Source: Micromonospora haikouensis (GTDB lineage Bacteria > Actinomycetota > Actinomycetes > Mycobacteriales > Micromonosporaceae). Taken from it: DNA of 64,000 bases. The stretch covers positions 1 through 64,000 of the forward strand of contig NZ_FMCW01000023.1 in NCBI RefSeq assembly GCF_900091595.1. Reading direction: 5' to 3'. This document shows, in pieces, positions 53,002-61,335 of this stretch. A program made the translations under genes and the position numbers. The number at the start of each line of letters is the position of its first letter. Within the stretch, counting starts at the first letter, position 1. The notes below the pieces were generated by a model. That model was not told the DNA's origin. It saw only the letters and a program-made list of their open reading frames with translations, and searched no databases.

Positions 53002-53745
53002 ATGAGCCTGCTGCGGTGCCGGGGGCTGCGCAAGACCTTCGGCGGTCACGTGGTGCTCGACGGGCTCGACCTCAGCGTCGACGAGCACCGGGTGGTGGCG
53101 CTGATCGGCGCGTCCGGGTCGGGCAAGTCCACGCTGCTGCGCTGCGTCAACCTGCTCGAAGAGCTGGACGACGGCACCATCGAGCTGGACGGCCAGGACA
53201 TCTCCGACCCCCGGGTCGACCCCGACCGGGTGCGCCGGCGCATCGGGATGGTCTTCCAGGCGTACAACCTGTTCCCGCACCTGAGCGTGCTGGACAACGT
53301 CACCCTCGCCCCGGTGCGGGTGCACCGGCGGCCCCGCGCCGAGGCGGAGGCGCAGGCCCGGGAACTGCTCGACCGGGTCGGGCTGGGGGCCAAGGCGAAC
53401 GCCTACCCCGACCGGCTCTCCGGCGGGCAGCAGCAGCGGGTGGCGATCGTCCGGGCGCTGGCCAACTCGCCCCGGCTGATGCTGCTCGACGAGGTCACCT
53501 CGGCGCTGGACCCGGAGCTGGTCGGCGAGGTGCTGGCCCTGATCCGCGAGCTGAAGGCCGACGGGATGACGATGGTGCTGGCCACCCACGAGATGGGCTT
53601 CGCCCGCGAGGTCGCCGACCAGGTGTGCTTCCTCGACGGCGGGCGGGTCGTCGAGTCGGGGCCGCCGGAACGGGTGCTCGGCGACCCCACCGAGCCCCGC
53701 ACCCGCCAGTTCCTGCGCCGCATCATCGAGGCGGGACGTCTCTGA
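53002..53745 (+). CDS. ABC transporter ATP-binding protein (polar amino acid)
   Basis: A 247-residue ATPase of the HisP/GlnQ type. Walker A is GASGSGKSTLLRC, the Q-loop FQAYNLFPH, the ABC signature LSGGQQQRVAIVRAL, Walker B LMLLDEVTSALD, and the H-loop THEMGFARE. The ATG is preferred because AGGGAAGG lies about 9 bases upstream; a GTG three codons earlier overlaps the permease stop. Completes the transporter. Confidence 0.95.
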   Translation: MSLLRCRGLRKTFGGHVVLDGLDLSVDEHRVVALIGASGSGKSTLLRCVNLLEELDDGTIELDGQDISDPRVDPDRVRRRIGMVFQAYNLFPHLSVLDNVTLAPVRVHRRPRAEAEAQARELLDRVGLGAKANAYPDRLSGGQQQRVAIVRALANSPRLMLLDEVTSALDPELVGEVLALIRELKADGMTMVLATHEMGFAREVADQVCFLDGGRVVESGPPERVLGDPTEPRTRQFLRRIIEAGRL

Positions 53746-53787
53746 CGGGGTCCTACGGCACGAGCGCACGGGCCGTGGGCACGCCTC

Positions 53788-53976
53788 TCATCGCGGCTTC
53801 GACGCGTCTTCCTCGTTCCAGAGCGAGATGACGTGCCCCTCCCCGTACTCCGCGACAACGCGAGACCTCGCGTCCTCGGGAGAGCTGGCGAGGAGGCGCA
53901 GGCGAATGCCTGGCTCGTCTGCTAGCCAGACAAATCCCACGTACTCCCGCATTGGTGGAGTGTCACCGACGTTCAC
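53788..53976 (-). CDS. small hypothetical protein
   Basis: A 62-residue protein: EYVGFVWLADEPGIRLRLLASSPEDARSRVVAEYGEGHVISLWNEEDASKPR. It reads as a small alpha/beta domain; the base composition is visibly less GC-rich than the neighbours. A GTG start with GGAATGGA upstream or an internal ATG (MREYVGF) is possible. No function can be assigned. Confidence 0.5.
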   Translation of the reverse strand: MNVGDTPPMREYVGFVWLADEPGIRLRLLASSPEDARSRVVAEYGEGHVISLWNEEDASKPR

Positions 53977-54034
53977 GTTTCCATTCCAGGATCGTGTGCG
54001 GCGATCGCCGGCTGATTCGGTGCGAGAGGGTCAG

Positions 54035-54784
54035 CTACGCCGGTGACGTGTTGTAGCGATCGAGGGTCGCCTTGGACGTCGAGGCGTCGCGGAAGACGAG
54101 TTCCCACGGACCGGTGTTGACGTCCATGTCCTTGCCGAACCCGACCCACTTTCCGGCCATCCGTCGCCCCGTGGGCTCGGCCAGCAACTGGATCGCGCCA
54201 TGGTATCGGGCGCCCCGGTAGTAGCCCGTCGGGTCGGTCTGCTCCACCCACGTGCCGGTGACGACGGCACCGTCCACGGTGAGGTCCAGCGAGAGCGACG
54301 ATGCCGCCGAGCCGGGCAGGCTGCGCGCGGTCAGCCGGTCGCCGTGTTGAAGCAGCACCACGAAGTGCTGCCCGGCGAAGGAGTCGCCGCGACCGCTGGA
54401 GTGGTACTGGTAGCGGCTGAGCCACACGCCCTCGTACGACCTGTGGGCTGCGGCTGGGCTGGACTTCGGCGTCGGCGTGGCCAGGCTGGACATGGGTGAG
54501 GTCAGGTCGTGGCCGCCGTGCTGGTCGTGGGCGACATGTTCGCCCGGCACCGCCGCGAAGCCGAGCAGCGAGATGGGCAGGCCGGTGACGACCTCCAGCG
54601 CGCGAGCGTAGACGGGGCGCGGTGCGGCGATCGCGCCGGACTCCCAGCGTTGGACGAGTCGCTTGTTGGCGTCGTTGGGCTCGCCGACGCGGTGGCCGGC
54701 GGCCTGGAGCGCGCGGGCGAAGTCGTCCTGGCTCATGCGCATCCCGGTGCGAACGGCGCGGAGCGCGGTGTTCGGGGCGGTCAT
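54035..54784 (-). CDS. XRE regulator fused to a lipocalin-like C-terminal domain
   Basis: A 249-residue protein. Residues 10-70 form a helix-turn-helix (MRMSQDDFARALQAAGHRVGEPNDANKRLVQRWESG). A 40-residue variable linker follows. Residues 115-240 are strand-rich and begin YEGVWLSRYQYHSSGRG, continuing SLDLTVDGAVVTGTWVEQTDPTGYYRGARYHGAIQLL and GKWVGFGKDMDVNTGPWELV; this alternation resembles a small beta-barrel sensing domain, kept in many actinobacterial regulators. TATCGT lies close to the ATG, so it may be leaderless. Two direct ATGTCGCC repeats lie just upstream. Confidence 0.7.
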   Translation of the reverse strand: MTAPNTALRAVRTGMRMSQDDFARALQAAGHRVGEPNDANKRLVQRWESGAIAAPRPVYARALEVVTGLPISLLGFAAVPGEHVAHDQHGGHDLTSPMSSLATPTPKSSPAAAHRSYEGVWLSRYQYHSSGRGDSFAGQHFVVLLQHGDRLTARSLPGSAASSLSLDLTVDGAVVTGTWVEQTDPTGYYRGARYHGAIQLLAEPTGRRMAGKWVGFGKDMDVNTGPWELVFRDASTSKATLDRYNTSPA

Positions 54785-54802
54785 GCCCGCCACGATAGCG
54801 GC

Positions 54803-54821
54803 ATGTCGCCATAATGTCGCC
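54803..54821. promoter_or_regulatory. direct-repeat operator candidate upstream of the XRE gene
   Basis: ATGTCGCC occurs twice (54803-54810 and 54814-54821), 11 bp apart, one helical turn, within 40 bp of the regulator start. The same octamer forms the arms of the family D palindromes. Autoregulation is a guess. Confidence 0.35.
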
Positions 54822-54928
54822 TCCCATGTGTCTGGATTGTCGCGCCATGTGCCGTCGCGTCCAGCGACCTTGCGGCGTCATCGTTGATGGCGCGCCGGCA
54901 TGTTGCCGCCGCGCCGACGGAGGTGGCG

Positions 54929-55096
54929 ATGCGCAGTCACGACGACGAGCCGACAACGAGCCGAGGAGAGCAGACGGAGGCCGCCGAGCGGGAGACGGCG
55001 AGGCGGCGGATCCTCGCCCAGGCCGAGGCGGATCGGATACCGGTCGAGGAGACGACTCGGGCGGTGCCGGACCGGCGGTGGCGGCGTGGACGGTGA
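54929..55096 (+). CDS. small charged protein upstream of an XRE-TPR regulator
   Basis: A 55-residue, highly charged helical protein (MRSHDDEPTTSRGEQTEAAERETARRRILAQAEADRIPVEETTR). The ATG has GGAGG 5 bases upstream, which supports translation. Its end overlaps the start of the regulator by 11 bases. I do not recognise it; it may be a partner of the downstream protein. Confidence 0.5.
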   Translation: MRSHDDEPTTSRGEQTEAAERETARRRILAQAEADRIPVEETTRAVPDRRWRRGR

Positions 55097-56285
55097 TCGG
55101 CTGCCGGTCGGGCGGCGGGTGGCGTACTGGCGGGGGCGACGAAGGCTGTCTCAGCAGGTGTTCGCCGACCGGTTGGGGAAGTCGAAGAGCTGGGTGGACA
55201 AGGTCGAGCGGGGCGTCCGCGCGCTGGACCGGGTGTCGACCCTGCAGGAGGTCGCCACGGTCCTGCGGATCGACGCGGCGGTGCTGCTCGGCCGGGACAT
55301 CGAGCCCGCGCAGGTGATCGAGCGGGCCGCCGAGGTCGAGCGGATCCGAGCGGCGTTGTCCCGGTACGAGGTTCCCCTCGGTCGCGCGGCGGGTAGCCGG
55401 CCGGTGTTATCGGCCGTTCAGGTGGCCCGGCAGGTGACGCACGCCTGGATCACCTTTCAGCACGCCCGCTACCCACGGGTGGCCGAGCTGTTGCCGGAGC
55501 TGCTGGCCGACGTGGAACGCGCCCACGCCGGCGATCCGGTGGCGGGTCGGGTGCCGCTGGTGGAGGCGTACCGGATCGCGGCGTCGCTGCTGCTGAAGCT
55601 GGGTGCCCCGGAGTTGGCGTGGCTGGCCGCCGACCGGGCGGTGACCGCCGCCACGGGCGACCGGCTGCTGGTGGCCGCCGCAGCCGTGCAACTCGGCCAG
55701 GTGTTGCGCGCGTCGGGGCAGGGGCAGGTGGCGAAGTCGGCGGTGTTGGCCGCCGCCTACCGGATCGCCCCGCCGGTGATCGAGTTCGGCCTGCCCCCGG
55801 AGTTGTCGCTGTGCGGGGCGCTGCTCGTCCAGGCGGCGCTGGCCGCCGCCGGCGACGGCAACAACACGGCGGCGGCCGAACTACTGGACGAGGCCGCCGC
55901 CCTGGCGGACCGGGTCGGTGACGGGCACGACCACCACCACACCGGGTTCGGGCCGACGGCGGTGGAGGTGGCCCGCGCCGCTGCCGCCGTGGAGTGGGGC
56001 GACAGCGCTGATGCCGTGGCCCGGCACGAGAAGGCGACCACCCGGGACGGCTGGCGGTGGCTGCCCACCGAACACCGCGCCGCGCATCTGCTCGACGCCG
56101 CCCGCGCGTACCTCCGGACCGGCGACCCGATCGGCGCCGGCCGGGCCCTGATGGAGGCCGACCGGATCGCGCCGGCCGAGATCCGCCACCGACCAGCCGG
56201 CCGCGACGTCCTCGCCCAGATCGCCCGCGACCCGGCTGCGCCCACGATGCTCGTCCACCTCGCCGTCACCCTCGGGGTGGGCTGA
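55086..56285 (+). CDS. XRE-family regulator with TPR-like C-terminal region
   Basis: A 399-residue protein. Residues 10-70 form an Xre helix-turn-helix (RRVAYWRGRRRLSQQVFADRLGKSKSWVDKVERG). The remaining 320 residues are helical repeats resembling TPRs (ELAWLAADRAVTAATGDRLLVAAAAVQLGQVL, AAELLDEAAALADRVG, HLLDAARAYLRTGDPIGAGRALMEADRIAP). This architecture is abundant in actinomycetes, where such proteins act as peptide- or partner-responsive regulators. The GTG start is chosen because the longer frame is Arg-rich and overlaps the small charged gene in another frame. Confidence 0.8.
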   Translation: MDGDRLPVGRRVAYWRGRRRLSQQVFADRLGKSKSWVDKVERGVRALDRVSTLQEVATVLRIDAAVLLGRDIEPAQVIERAAEVERIRAALSRYEVPLGRAAGSRPVLSAVQVARQVTHAWITFQHARYPRVAELLPELLADVERAHAGDPVAGRVPLVEAYRIAASLLLKLGAPELAWLAADRAVTAATGDRLLVAAAAVQLGQVLRASGQGQVAKSAVLAAAYRIAPPVIEFGLPPELSLCGALLVQAALAAAGDGNNTAAAELLDEAAALADRVGDGHDHHHTGFGPTAVEVARAAAAVEWGDSADAVARHEKATTRDGWRWLPTEHRAAHLLDAARAYLRTGDPIGAGRALMEADRIAPAEIRHRPAGRDVLAQIARDPAAPTMLVHLAVTLGVG

Positions 56286-56287
56286 GG

Positions 56288-56527
56288 ATGACCGCGCCGT
56301 TCCTGTCCCTGGCCCAGATCCGCAACCGGCTCATCCTCACCGCCCGCTGGGTCCTACGCGACCACCAACCCGCCCCCGACGGCCGCTGCCCGACCTGCCG
56401 AACAGCGGGCTGCCCGGTCGCCACCGCCGCCCGCGACGTCCTGCGCGCCGCCACGGAAGTGCACCTGTGGAGCGCCACGGCCCGGCCCGACGAGCCCGGC
56501 CAGGACGGCCCCCGGGAGACCGGCTGA
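56288..56527 (+). CDS. small protein with CxxC...C motif
   Basis: A 79-residue protein two bases after the regulator stop, surely cotranscribed. Central CPTCRTAGCPVATAARDVL suggests a small zinc site, flanked by helices (FLSLAQIRNRLILTARWVL and AARDVLRAATEVHLW). Unknown function; probably works with the XRE-TPR protein. Confidence 0.6.
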   Translation: MTAPFLSLAQIRNRLILTARWVLRDHQPAPDGRCPTCRTAGCPVATAARDVLRAATEVHLWSATARPDEPGQDGPRETG

Positions 56528-56558
56528 TCCGGAGCCGCACACGCCCGACGCCCGCGTC

Positions 56559-56613
56559 ATGTCGGCGACATGGCGGTATCCCGGGCCCGCTGATACCGCT
56601 ATGTCGCCGACAT
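56559..56613. repeat. 22-bp inverted repeat (palindrome family D, copy 2)
   Basis: A 22-bp stem with one mismatch (56559-56580 with 56592-56613). It contains ATGTCGGCGACAT in each arm and the added word GCGGTATC. Loop of 11 bases (CCGGGCCCGCT). It lies between convergent genes and may serve as a terminator for both. Confidence 0.75.
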
Positions 56614-56619
56614 GGCGAC

Positions 56620-56740
56620 GCCCAAACGCCCGCCCAGCCCGACGCCCGACGCCCGCCCAGCCCAAACGCCCGCCCAGCCCAGCCCAGCCAGGCTGCCCCC
56701 GCCCAGCCCAGCCAGCGGGCGGGACGGGCGGGCCGGGCCG
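56620..56740. repeat. low-complexity CGCCCAGCCC tract
   Basis: A C-rich tract made of irregular repeats of CGCCCAGCCC, CGACGCC and CAAACGCC, upstream of the ribH stop. No gene and no regular repeat-spacer pattern are seen. Confidence 0.6.
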
Positions 56741-56747
56741 AGGCGGG

Positions 56748-57248
56748 TCAGTGGCCGAAGCCGACCCGGTGGGCCGCCGTCGCGTCCAGGCCGCGCACCG
56801 CCAGCGCCGCGTCCAGCGCCGCCACCGTCGCCGACCAGCCCTTGTCCTCGGCGGAGCCGGGCAGCCCGGCCCGGTCCCGGGCCTGCTCGATCGTGTCCAC
56901 CGTGAGCACACCGTGCGCGACCGGCTTGCCCTCGTCGAGGGCGACCCGGGTCAGCCCCTCCGTGACCGACTTGCACACGTAGTCGAAGTGGGCGGTGGCC
57001 CCGCGCACCACCACGCCGAGGGCGACCACCACGTCGAAGCGGCGGGCCATCGCCTGCGCCACCACCGGCAGCTCCACCGAGCCGGCGACCCGGGCGACCA
57101 CGGCCCGCGCCCCGCACGCCTGCGCGGCGGCCACCGCCCGGTCGAGCATGTGGTCGGTCAGCTCCCCGTGCCAGCGGGCGGCGACGACGCCGACCGTCAT
57201 CCCGGCGGCGTCGACCGCCGCCACCCCCGGCTCACCGAAACCCGCCAT
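56748..57248 (-). CDS. ribH: 6,7-dimethyl-8-ribityllumazine synthase
   Basis: A 166-residue enzyme joining the ribitylamino-pyrimidine and dihydroxybutanone phosphate to form lumazine, the penultimate step of riboflavin synthesis. The start VGVVAARWHGELTDHMLDRAV, GSVELPVVAQAMA, the FDYVCKSVTEGL loop and KPVAHGVLTVDTIEQARDRAG are diagnostic. It is the last gene of the rib operon. Confidence 0.96.
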   Translation of the reverse strand: MAGFGEPGVAAVDAAGMTVGVVAARWHGELTDHMLDRAVAAAQACGARAVVARVAGSVELPVVAQAMARRFDVVVALGVVVRGATAHFDYVCKSVTEGLTRVALDEGKPVAHGVLTVDTIEQARDRAGLPGSAEDKGWSATVAALDAALAVRGLDATAAHRVGFGH

Positions 57249-57252
57249 CGCC

Positions 57253-58518
57253 CTACGCTCCGATCTCGTCGTTCGCCACCGGGCGGCCCAGCGGCGCCTC
57301 GGTCGTCTCGTCCAGCTCGTCCAGCAGGTGGCCCATGCGGTCCCGCTTGGTGCGCAGGTAGCGCACGTTCTCCGGGTGCGGCCGGATCGGCAGCGACTCG
57401 CGGCCGGTGACGGTCAGGCCGTACCCCTCCAGCCCGGCCCGCTTGGCCGGGTTGTTCGTCAGCAGCCGCATCGACCGCACGCCCAGGTCGTGCAGGATCT
57501 GCGCGCCGGTGCCGTAGTCGCGGGCGTCGGCCGGCAGCCCCAGGTCGAGGTTCGCGTCCACGGTGTCGCGGCCGAGGTCCTGCAGCTGGTACGCCCGCAG
57601 CTTGTGCAGCAGGCCGATCCCCCGCCCCTCGTGCCCGCGCACGTAGAGCACCACCCCGCGCCCCTCTGCGGCGACGCGGGCCAGCGCGGCCTGCAACTGC
57701 GGGCCGCAGTCGCAGCGCAGCGAGCCGAACGTGTCGCCGGTGAGGCACTCGGAGTGCACCCGCACCAGCACGTCCTGCCCGTCGCCGAGGTCGCCCATGA
57801 CCAGGGCGACGTGCTCGGCCGGGTCGTGCTCGGCGCGGTAGCCGAAGGCCGTGAACACCCCGTGCGGGGTGGGCATCCGGGCTGCCGCGACCTGCTCGAC
57901 CTGCTTCTCGGTGCGCCGCCGGTAGGTGATCAGGTCGGCGATGGTGACCAGGGTCAGGCCGTGCTCGGCGCAGAACTTCTCCAGGTCCGGCAGGCGCATC
58001 ATGGTGCCGTCGTCGTTGACCAGCTCGCAGAGCACGCCGGCCGGGCGCAGGCCGGCCAGCCGGGTCAGGTCGACGGCCGCCTCGGTGTGCCCGGGGCGGC
58101 GCAGCACCCCGCCGGAGCGGGCGCGCAGCGGCACCACGTGCCCCGGCCGGGCCAGGTCGGTGGGGTCGGTGGACGCGGCGGCGAGCAGCCGGATGGTGTG
58201 CGCCCGGTCGGCCGCCGAGATGCCGGTGTCGACGCCCTCCCGGGCGTCCACCGTCACCGTGTACGCGGTGCCCCGGCGGTCCTGGTTGGTGTGGTGCATG
58301 GGCGGCAGGTCCAGCCGGTCGCACTCGTCCTCGGTCAGCGGCACGCAGACGTAGCCGGAGGTGTAGCGGACCATGAACGCGACCAGTTCCGGGGTGGCCA
58401 GCTCGGCCGCGAAGATCAGGTCCCCCTCGTTCTCCCGGTCGGCGTCGTCGACCACGACGACGGGCCGGCCGGCGGCGATGTCCGCGACGGCCTGCTCGAT
58501 GCTGGCGAAGATGGTCAT
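57253..58518 (-). CDS. ribBA: bifunctional 3,4-dihydroxy-2-butanone-4-phosphate synthase / GTP cyclohydrolase II
   Basis: A 421-residue two-domain enzyme supplying both precursors for lumazine. The RibB domain (1-205) has VVVVDDADRENEGDLIFAAE and the RPGHVVPLRA and GHTEAAVDL motifs. The RibA domain (210-400) has the zinc site HSECLTGDTFGSLRCDCGPQL and the GRGIGLLHKLRAYQLQD motif. The start overlaps the stop of the RibM-like gene (ATGA). Confidence 0.97.
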   Translation of the reverse strand: MTIFASIEQAVADIAAGRPVVVVDDADRENEGDLIFAAELATPELVAFMVRYTSGYVCVPLTEDECDRLDLPPMHHTNQDRRGTAYTVTVDAREGVDTGISAADRAHTIRLLAAASTDPTDLARPGHVVPLRARSGGVLRRPGHTEAAVDLTRLAGLRPAGVLCELVNDDGTMMRLPDLEKFCAEHGLTLVTIADLITYRRRTEKQVEQVAAARMPTPHGVFTAFGYRAEHDPAEHVALVMGDLGDGQDVLVRVHSECLTGDTFGSLRCDCGPQLQAALARVAAEGRGVVLYVRGHEGRGIGLLHKLRAYQLQDLGRDTVDANLDLGLPADARDYGTGAQILHDLGVRSMRLLTNNPAKRAGLEGYGLTVTGRESLPIRPHPENVRYLRTKRDRMGHLLDELDETTEAPLGRPVANDEIGA

Positions 58519-59216
58519 GCCACGACCTCCGAGTAGGTGGGTGACAGGGTGGCGGGGGCCGGGCGGGCGGCGCGGGAGGTGCGCCACCAGGAGACGAAGC
58601 CCCAGACGCAGAGCGCCCCGTAGACGAGGTACATGGCCGCCGACGGGTAGAACCCGCCGCGCAGCAGCAGCGGCACGCCGACGGCGTCCACGGCGATCCA
58701 GACCAGCCAGAACTCGACCCAGCCGCGGGCCATGCCGTAGGTGGCGAGCAGGCTGCCGGTGAGGATCCACGCGTCGGGGAGCGGCCCCCACGAGCCGAGC
58801 GCGGCCAGCACGGGGTACGCGGCGGCGGTGCCCACCGCGGCGGCCAGCAGCAGGCCGAGGCGCTCCCGCCGGGTGGCCCAGCGCGGGGCGACCGCCGCGT
58901 CGTCGCCGCCGGGGCCCGAGCGGCGGTTGCGCGTCCAGCGCCACCAGCCGTAGACGCTCACGGCGAAGAAGAACACCTGCCGGCCGGCCTGGCCGTAGAG
59001 GTCGTGGGCCTGCGGGGTGGCGAACGCCCCGCCGAGGAAGACGGTGAGCAGCAGCGCGTTGCCGACCATGCCGACGGGCCAGGCCCACACCAGCCGGCGC
59101 AGCCCGAGCAGGGCGGAGGCGAGGCCGAAGGCGTTGCCGACGATCTCGCGGACCAGCACGGGCGAGCCGGCGACGTGCACCTGGGCCTCCAGCAGCCAGC
59201 CGAGCGGGCCGCTCAC
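58515..59216 (-). CDS. PnuC-family transporter, probable riboflavin importer RibM/PnuX
   Basis: A 233-residue membrane protein with about seven helices of the PnuC type: EIVGNAFGLASALLGLRRLVWAWPVGMVGN and the aromatic YGQAGRQVFFFAVSVYGWWRWTR. PnuC relatives carry nicotinamide riboside, but those in riboflavin operons (RibM/PnuX) import riboflavin by facilitated diffusion. Here the gene lies between ribE and ribBA with GTGA/ATGA overlaps and under an FMN riboswitch, so riboflavin is the likely substrate. The first 20 residues (GPLGWLLEAQVHVAGSPVL) resemble that group. Confidence 0.85.
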   Translation of the reverse strand: MSGPLGWLLEAQVHVAGSPVLVREIVGNAFGLASALLGLRRLVWAWPVGMVGNALLLTVFLGGAFATPQAHDLYGQAGRQVFFFAVSVYGWWRWTRNRRSGPGGDDAAVAPRWATRRERLGLLLAAAVGTAAAYPVLAALGSWGPLPDAWILTGSLLATYGMARGWVEFWLVWIAVDAVGVPLLLRGGFYPSAAMYLVYGALCVWGFVSWWRTSRAARPAPATLSPTYSEVVA

Positions 59217-59869
59217 CGCCCGCCCCCGCCGGGAGTGTGCCCGCCTTCACCGGGCGGCAGGTCGCTTCCACCGGGCAGCCGGTCGCCGAGGAGCCGCTCG
59301 ACGTACTTGGCGAGCACGTCGACCTCCAGGTTGACCGCGTCGCCGACCGCGCGCTCGCCGAGGGTGGTCAGCTTGAGGGTGGTGGGGATCAGCCCGACGC
59401 TGAACCAGTCGGGCCCGACGTCGGCCACGGTCAGCGACACCCCGTCGACGGTGATCGAGCCCTTCTCCACCACGTACCGGGACAGGGCGGCGGGGAGCCG
59501 GAAGCGGACCGTCTCCCACTGCTGCGCCGGCTGGCGGGACAGCACCGCGCCGACGCCGTCGACGTGGCCCTGCACGAGGTGCCCGCCGAGGCGGCTGCCC
59601 AGCGCGGCGGCGCGCTCCAGGTTGACCGGCGCGCCGGGGCGCAGCGCGCCGAGGGCGGAGCGGCGCAGCGTCTCGCCCATCACGTCGGCGGTGAAGACGT
59701 CGCCGTCGACGTCGACCACGGTGAGGCAGACCCCGTTGACGGCGATGGAGTCGCCGTGCCGGGCGTCGCTGGTGACCAGCGGCCCCCGGATGGCGACCAG
59801 CGCGGAGTCGCCCCCGGTCTCGGCCGTCCGGACGACCTCGCCCAGCTCCTCGACGATGCCGGTGAACAT
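59213..59869 (-). CDS. ribE: riboflavin synthase alpha chain
   Basis: A 218-residue enzyme that dismutates two lumazines into riboflavin. Two homologous lumazine-binding halves are visible: MFTGIVEELGEV with GDSIAVNGVCLTVVD, then GHLVQGHVDGVG with GSITVDGVSLTVAD. The C-terminal tail is Gly/Pro-rich. Second gene of the rib operon, one base after ribD. Confidence 0.97.
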   Translation of the reverse strand: MFTGIVEELGEVVRTAETGGDSALVAIRGPLVTSDARHGDSIAVNGVCLTVVDVDGDVFTADVMGETLRRSALGALRPGAPVNLERAAALGSRLGGHLVQGHVDGVGAVLSRQPAQQWETVRFRLPAALSRYVVEKGSITVDGVSLTVADVGPDWFSVGLIPTTLKLTTLGERAVGDAVNLEVDVLAKYVERLLGDRLPGGSDLPPGEGGHTPGGGGR

Positions 59870-59870
59870 G

Positions 59871-60932
59871 TCAGCCCTCCCTCTTCCTGGGCAGCGCGGT
59901 GATGCGCAGGTCCGGACCGACCTGCGTAACGTCGGTGATCTCCAGGTCGATGGCGTCGGCGATGGTGCCCACGCCGGCGTCGGCCAGCGCGGTCGGCCCG
60001 GCGCCGAGCAGCTTCGGCGCGACGTAGCCGACGACCCGGTCGACCAGGCCGGCGGCGAGGAACGCGCCGGCCAGCTTCGGGCCGCCCTCCAGCAGCGCGG
60101 CCCGGACCCCCCGGTGGTGCAGCTCCGCGAGCAGCGCCGGCAGGTCGACCCGACCGTCCGGGCCGGTGCCGACCTCGGCGGCGGTGGCGACCCACGTCCG
60201 GGCGGCGCCGTCGCGGACCCGGGCGTCGGCGGGGGTACGCCCGAACGTGTCCACGACCACCCGCAGCGGCTGCCGGATGGCCAGGGTGCCGTCGCGCAGG
60301 TTGCGGGCGGTGAGCCGGGGGTCGTCGGCGAGCACGGTGCCGACCCCGGCGATGACCGCGTCGACGGTGCCGCGCAGGGCGTGCACGTCGGTCCGGGCGG
60401 CCTCGGAGGTGATCCACATGCTGGTGCCGTCGGCGGCGGCGGAGCGCCCGTCGAGGGTGGCGGCGTACTTCCAGACGACGTACGGCCAGCCCCGGCGCAT
60501 CGAGGTCAGCCAGGCGACGTTGCCGGCCTCGGCCTCGGCGGCGCGCACCCCCAGCTCGACGTCGACGCCGCCGGCCCGCAGGGTGGCGGCGCCGCCGGAG
60601 GCGACCGGGTTCGGGTCGGGCACGGCGATCACCACCCGGGCGACGCCGGCGGCGAGGAGGGCGTGGCTGCAGGGGCCGGTGCGGCCGGTGTGGTCGCAGG
60701 GCTCCAGGGTGACGACGGCGGTGCCGCCCCGGGCCCGCCGGCCGGCCTGGGCGAGCGCGACGATCTCGGCGTGCGGTCCGCCCGCGTACGCGTGGAATCC
60801 CTCACCGACGACCTCGCCGTCCGGGTCGAGCAGCACGCAGCCGACCACGGGGTTGGGGCTGGTGGTGCCGAGGCCACGGGCCGCGAGCGCGATCGCCCGA
60901 CGCATCGCGTCGTCCACGGAGACGCTGGCCAT
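59871..60932 (-). CDS. ribD: bifunctional riboflavin deaminase/reductase
   Basis: A 353-residue enzyme for two steps after GTP cyclohydrolase II. The N-terminal deaminase has the zinc ligands PHAEIVALAQAG and EPCDHTGRTGPCSHALL. The C-terminal reductase has RPYV-type WPYVVWKYAATLDGRSAA and a Rossmann-like ALLEGGPKLAGAFL. The ATG (MASVSVDD) is downstream of a 150-base expression platform and the riboswitch; the long upstream frame runs through the aptamer and is rejected. Confidence 0.96.
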   Translation of the reverse strand: MASVSVDDAMRRAIALAARGLGTTSPNPVVGCVLLDPDGEVVGEGFHAYAGGPHAEIVALAQAGRRARGGTAVVTLEPCDHTGRTGPCSHALLAAGVARVVIAVPDPNPVASGGAATLRAGGVDVELGVRAAEAEAGNVAWLTSMRRGWPYVVWKYAATLDGRSAAADGTSMWITSEAARTDVHALRGTVDAVIAGVGTVLADDPRLTARNLRDGTLAIRQPLRVVVDTFGRTPADARVRDGAARTWVATAAEVGTGPDGRVDLPALLAELHHRGVRAALLEGGPKLAGAFLAAGLVDRVVGYVAPKLLGAGPTALADAGVGTIADAIDLEITDVTQVGPDLRITALPRKREG

Positions 60933-61083
60933 CGCCCTGTCCTGCCCTCTCACTCGCCGGTCCGCGCGGGCGAACACGGGAGGCCGCGGGCAGGCGGCGG
61001 CGGTCCGGGGACGGCAGAGCCGACCCCGGGGAGCCCACGCGGCGGCCGAGGACAGCCGTCGGCACAGGGCCCGCCCCGTCCCG

Positions 61084-61253
61084 CGCGCTGTCTCCCATCC
61101 GGACTGTCTGGGGGTGGGTTGGCCCGCCCCCAACCGTCGGCCCCGGAGTCTCACCAGGTCCACCGGGCGGCAGGGCCGTCCGGGTCGCGGGCTTACCACG
61201 GCCGCAGCCGTGGATCACCGCCGGTTCGGAATTACACCGAGTCCCGCCAGCGC
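61084..61253 (-). ncRNA. FMN riboswitch (RFN element)
   Basis: On the minus strand the conserved RFN blocks appear in order: GCGGGACTCGGTGTAATTCC, GAACCGGCGGTGAT, AAGCCCGCGACC, GGTGGACCTGGTGAGACTCC, GGGGCCGACGGTTGG and CAGTCCGGATGGGAGACAG. These are the core of the FMN aptamer. It lies about 150 bases upstream of ribD and should shut the whole rib operon, including the RibM-like importer, when FMN is high. Confidence 0.95.
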
Positions 61254-61335
61254 GTGGTGGGTACTGCGAGAAGTGTGGCACGGCACCCGCCGCGCGTCTG
61301 CCCTCGGGGAGCTACCTCACACAGGTGGGCAAGAT

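Noticed and set aside
56620..56740. CRISPR-like repeated tract
   Set aside because: The repeats vary in length and spacing, no unique spacers are seen and no cas genes are present. It is low-complexity C-rich DNA.
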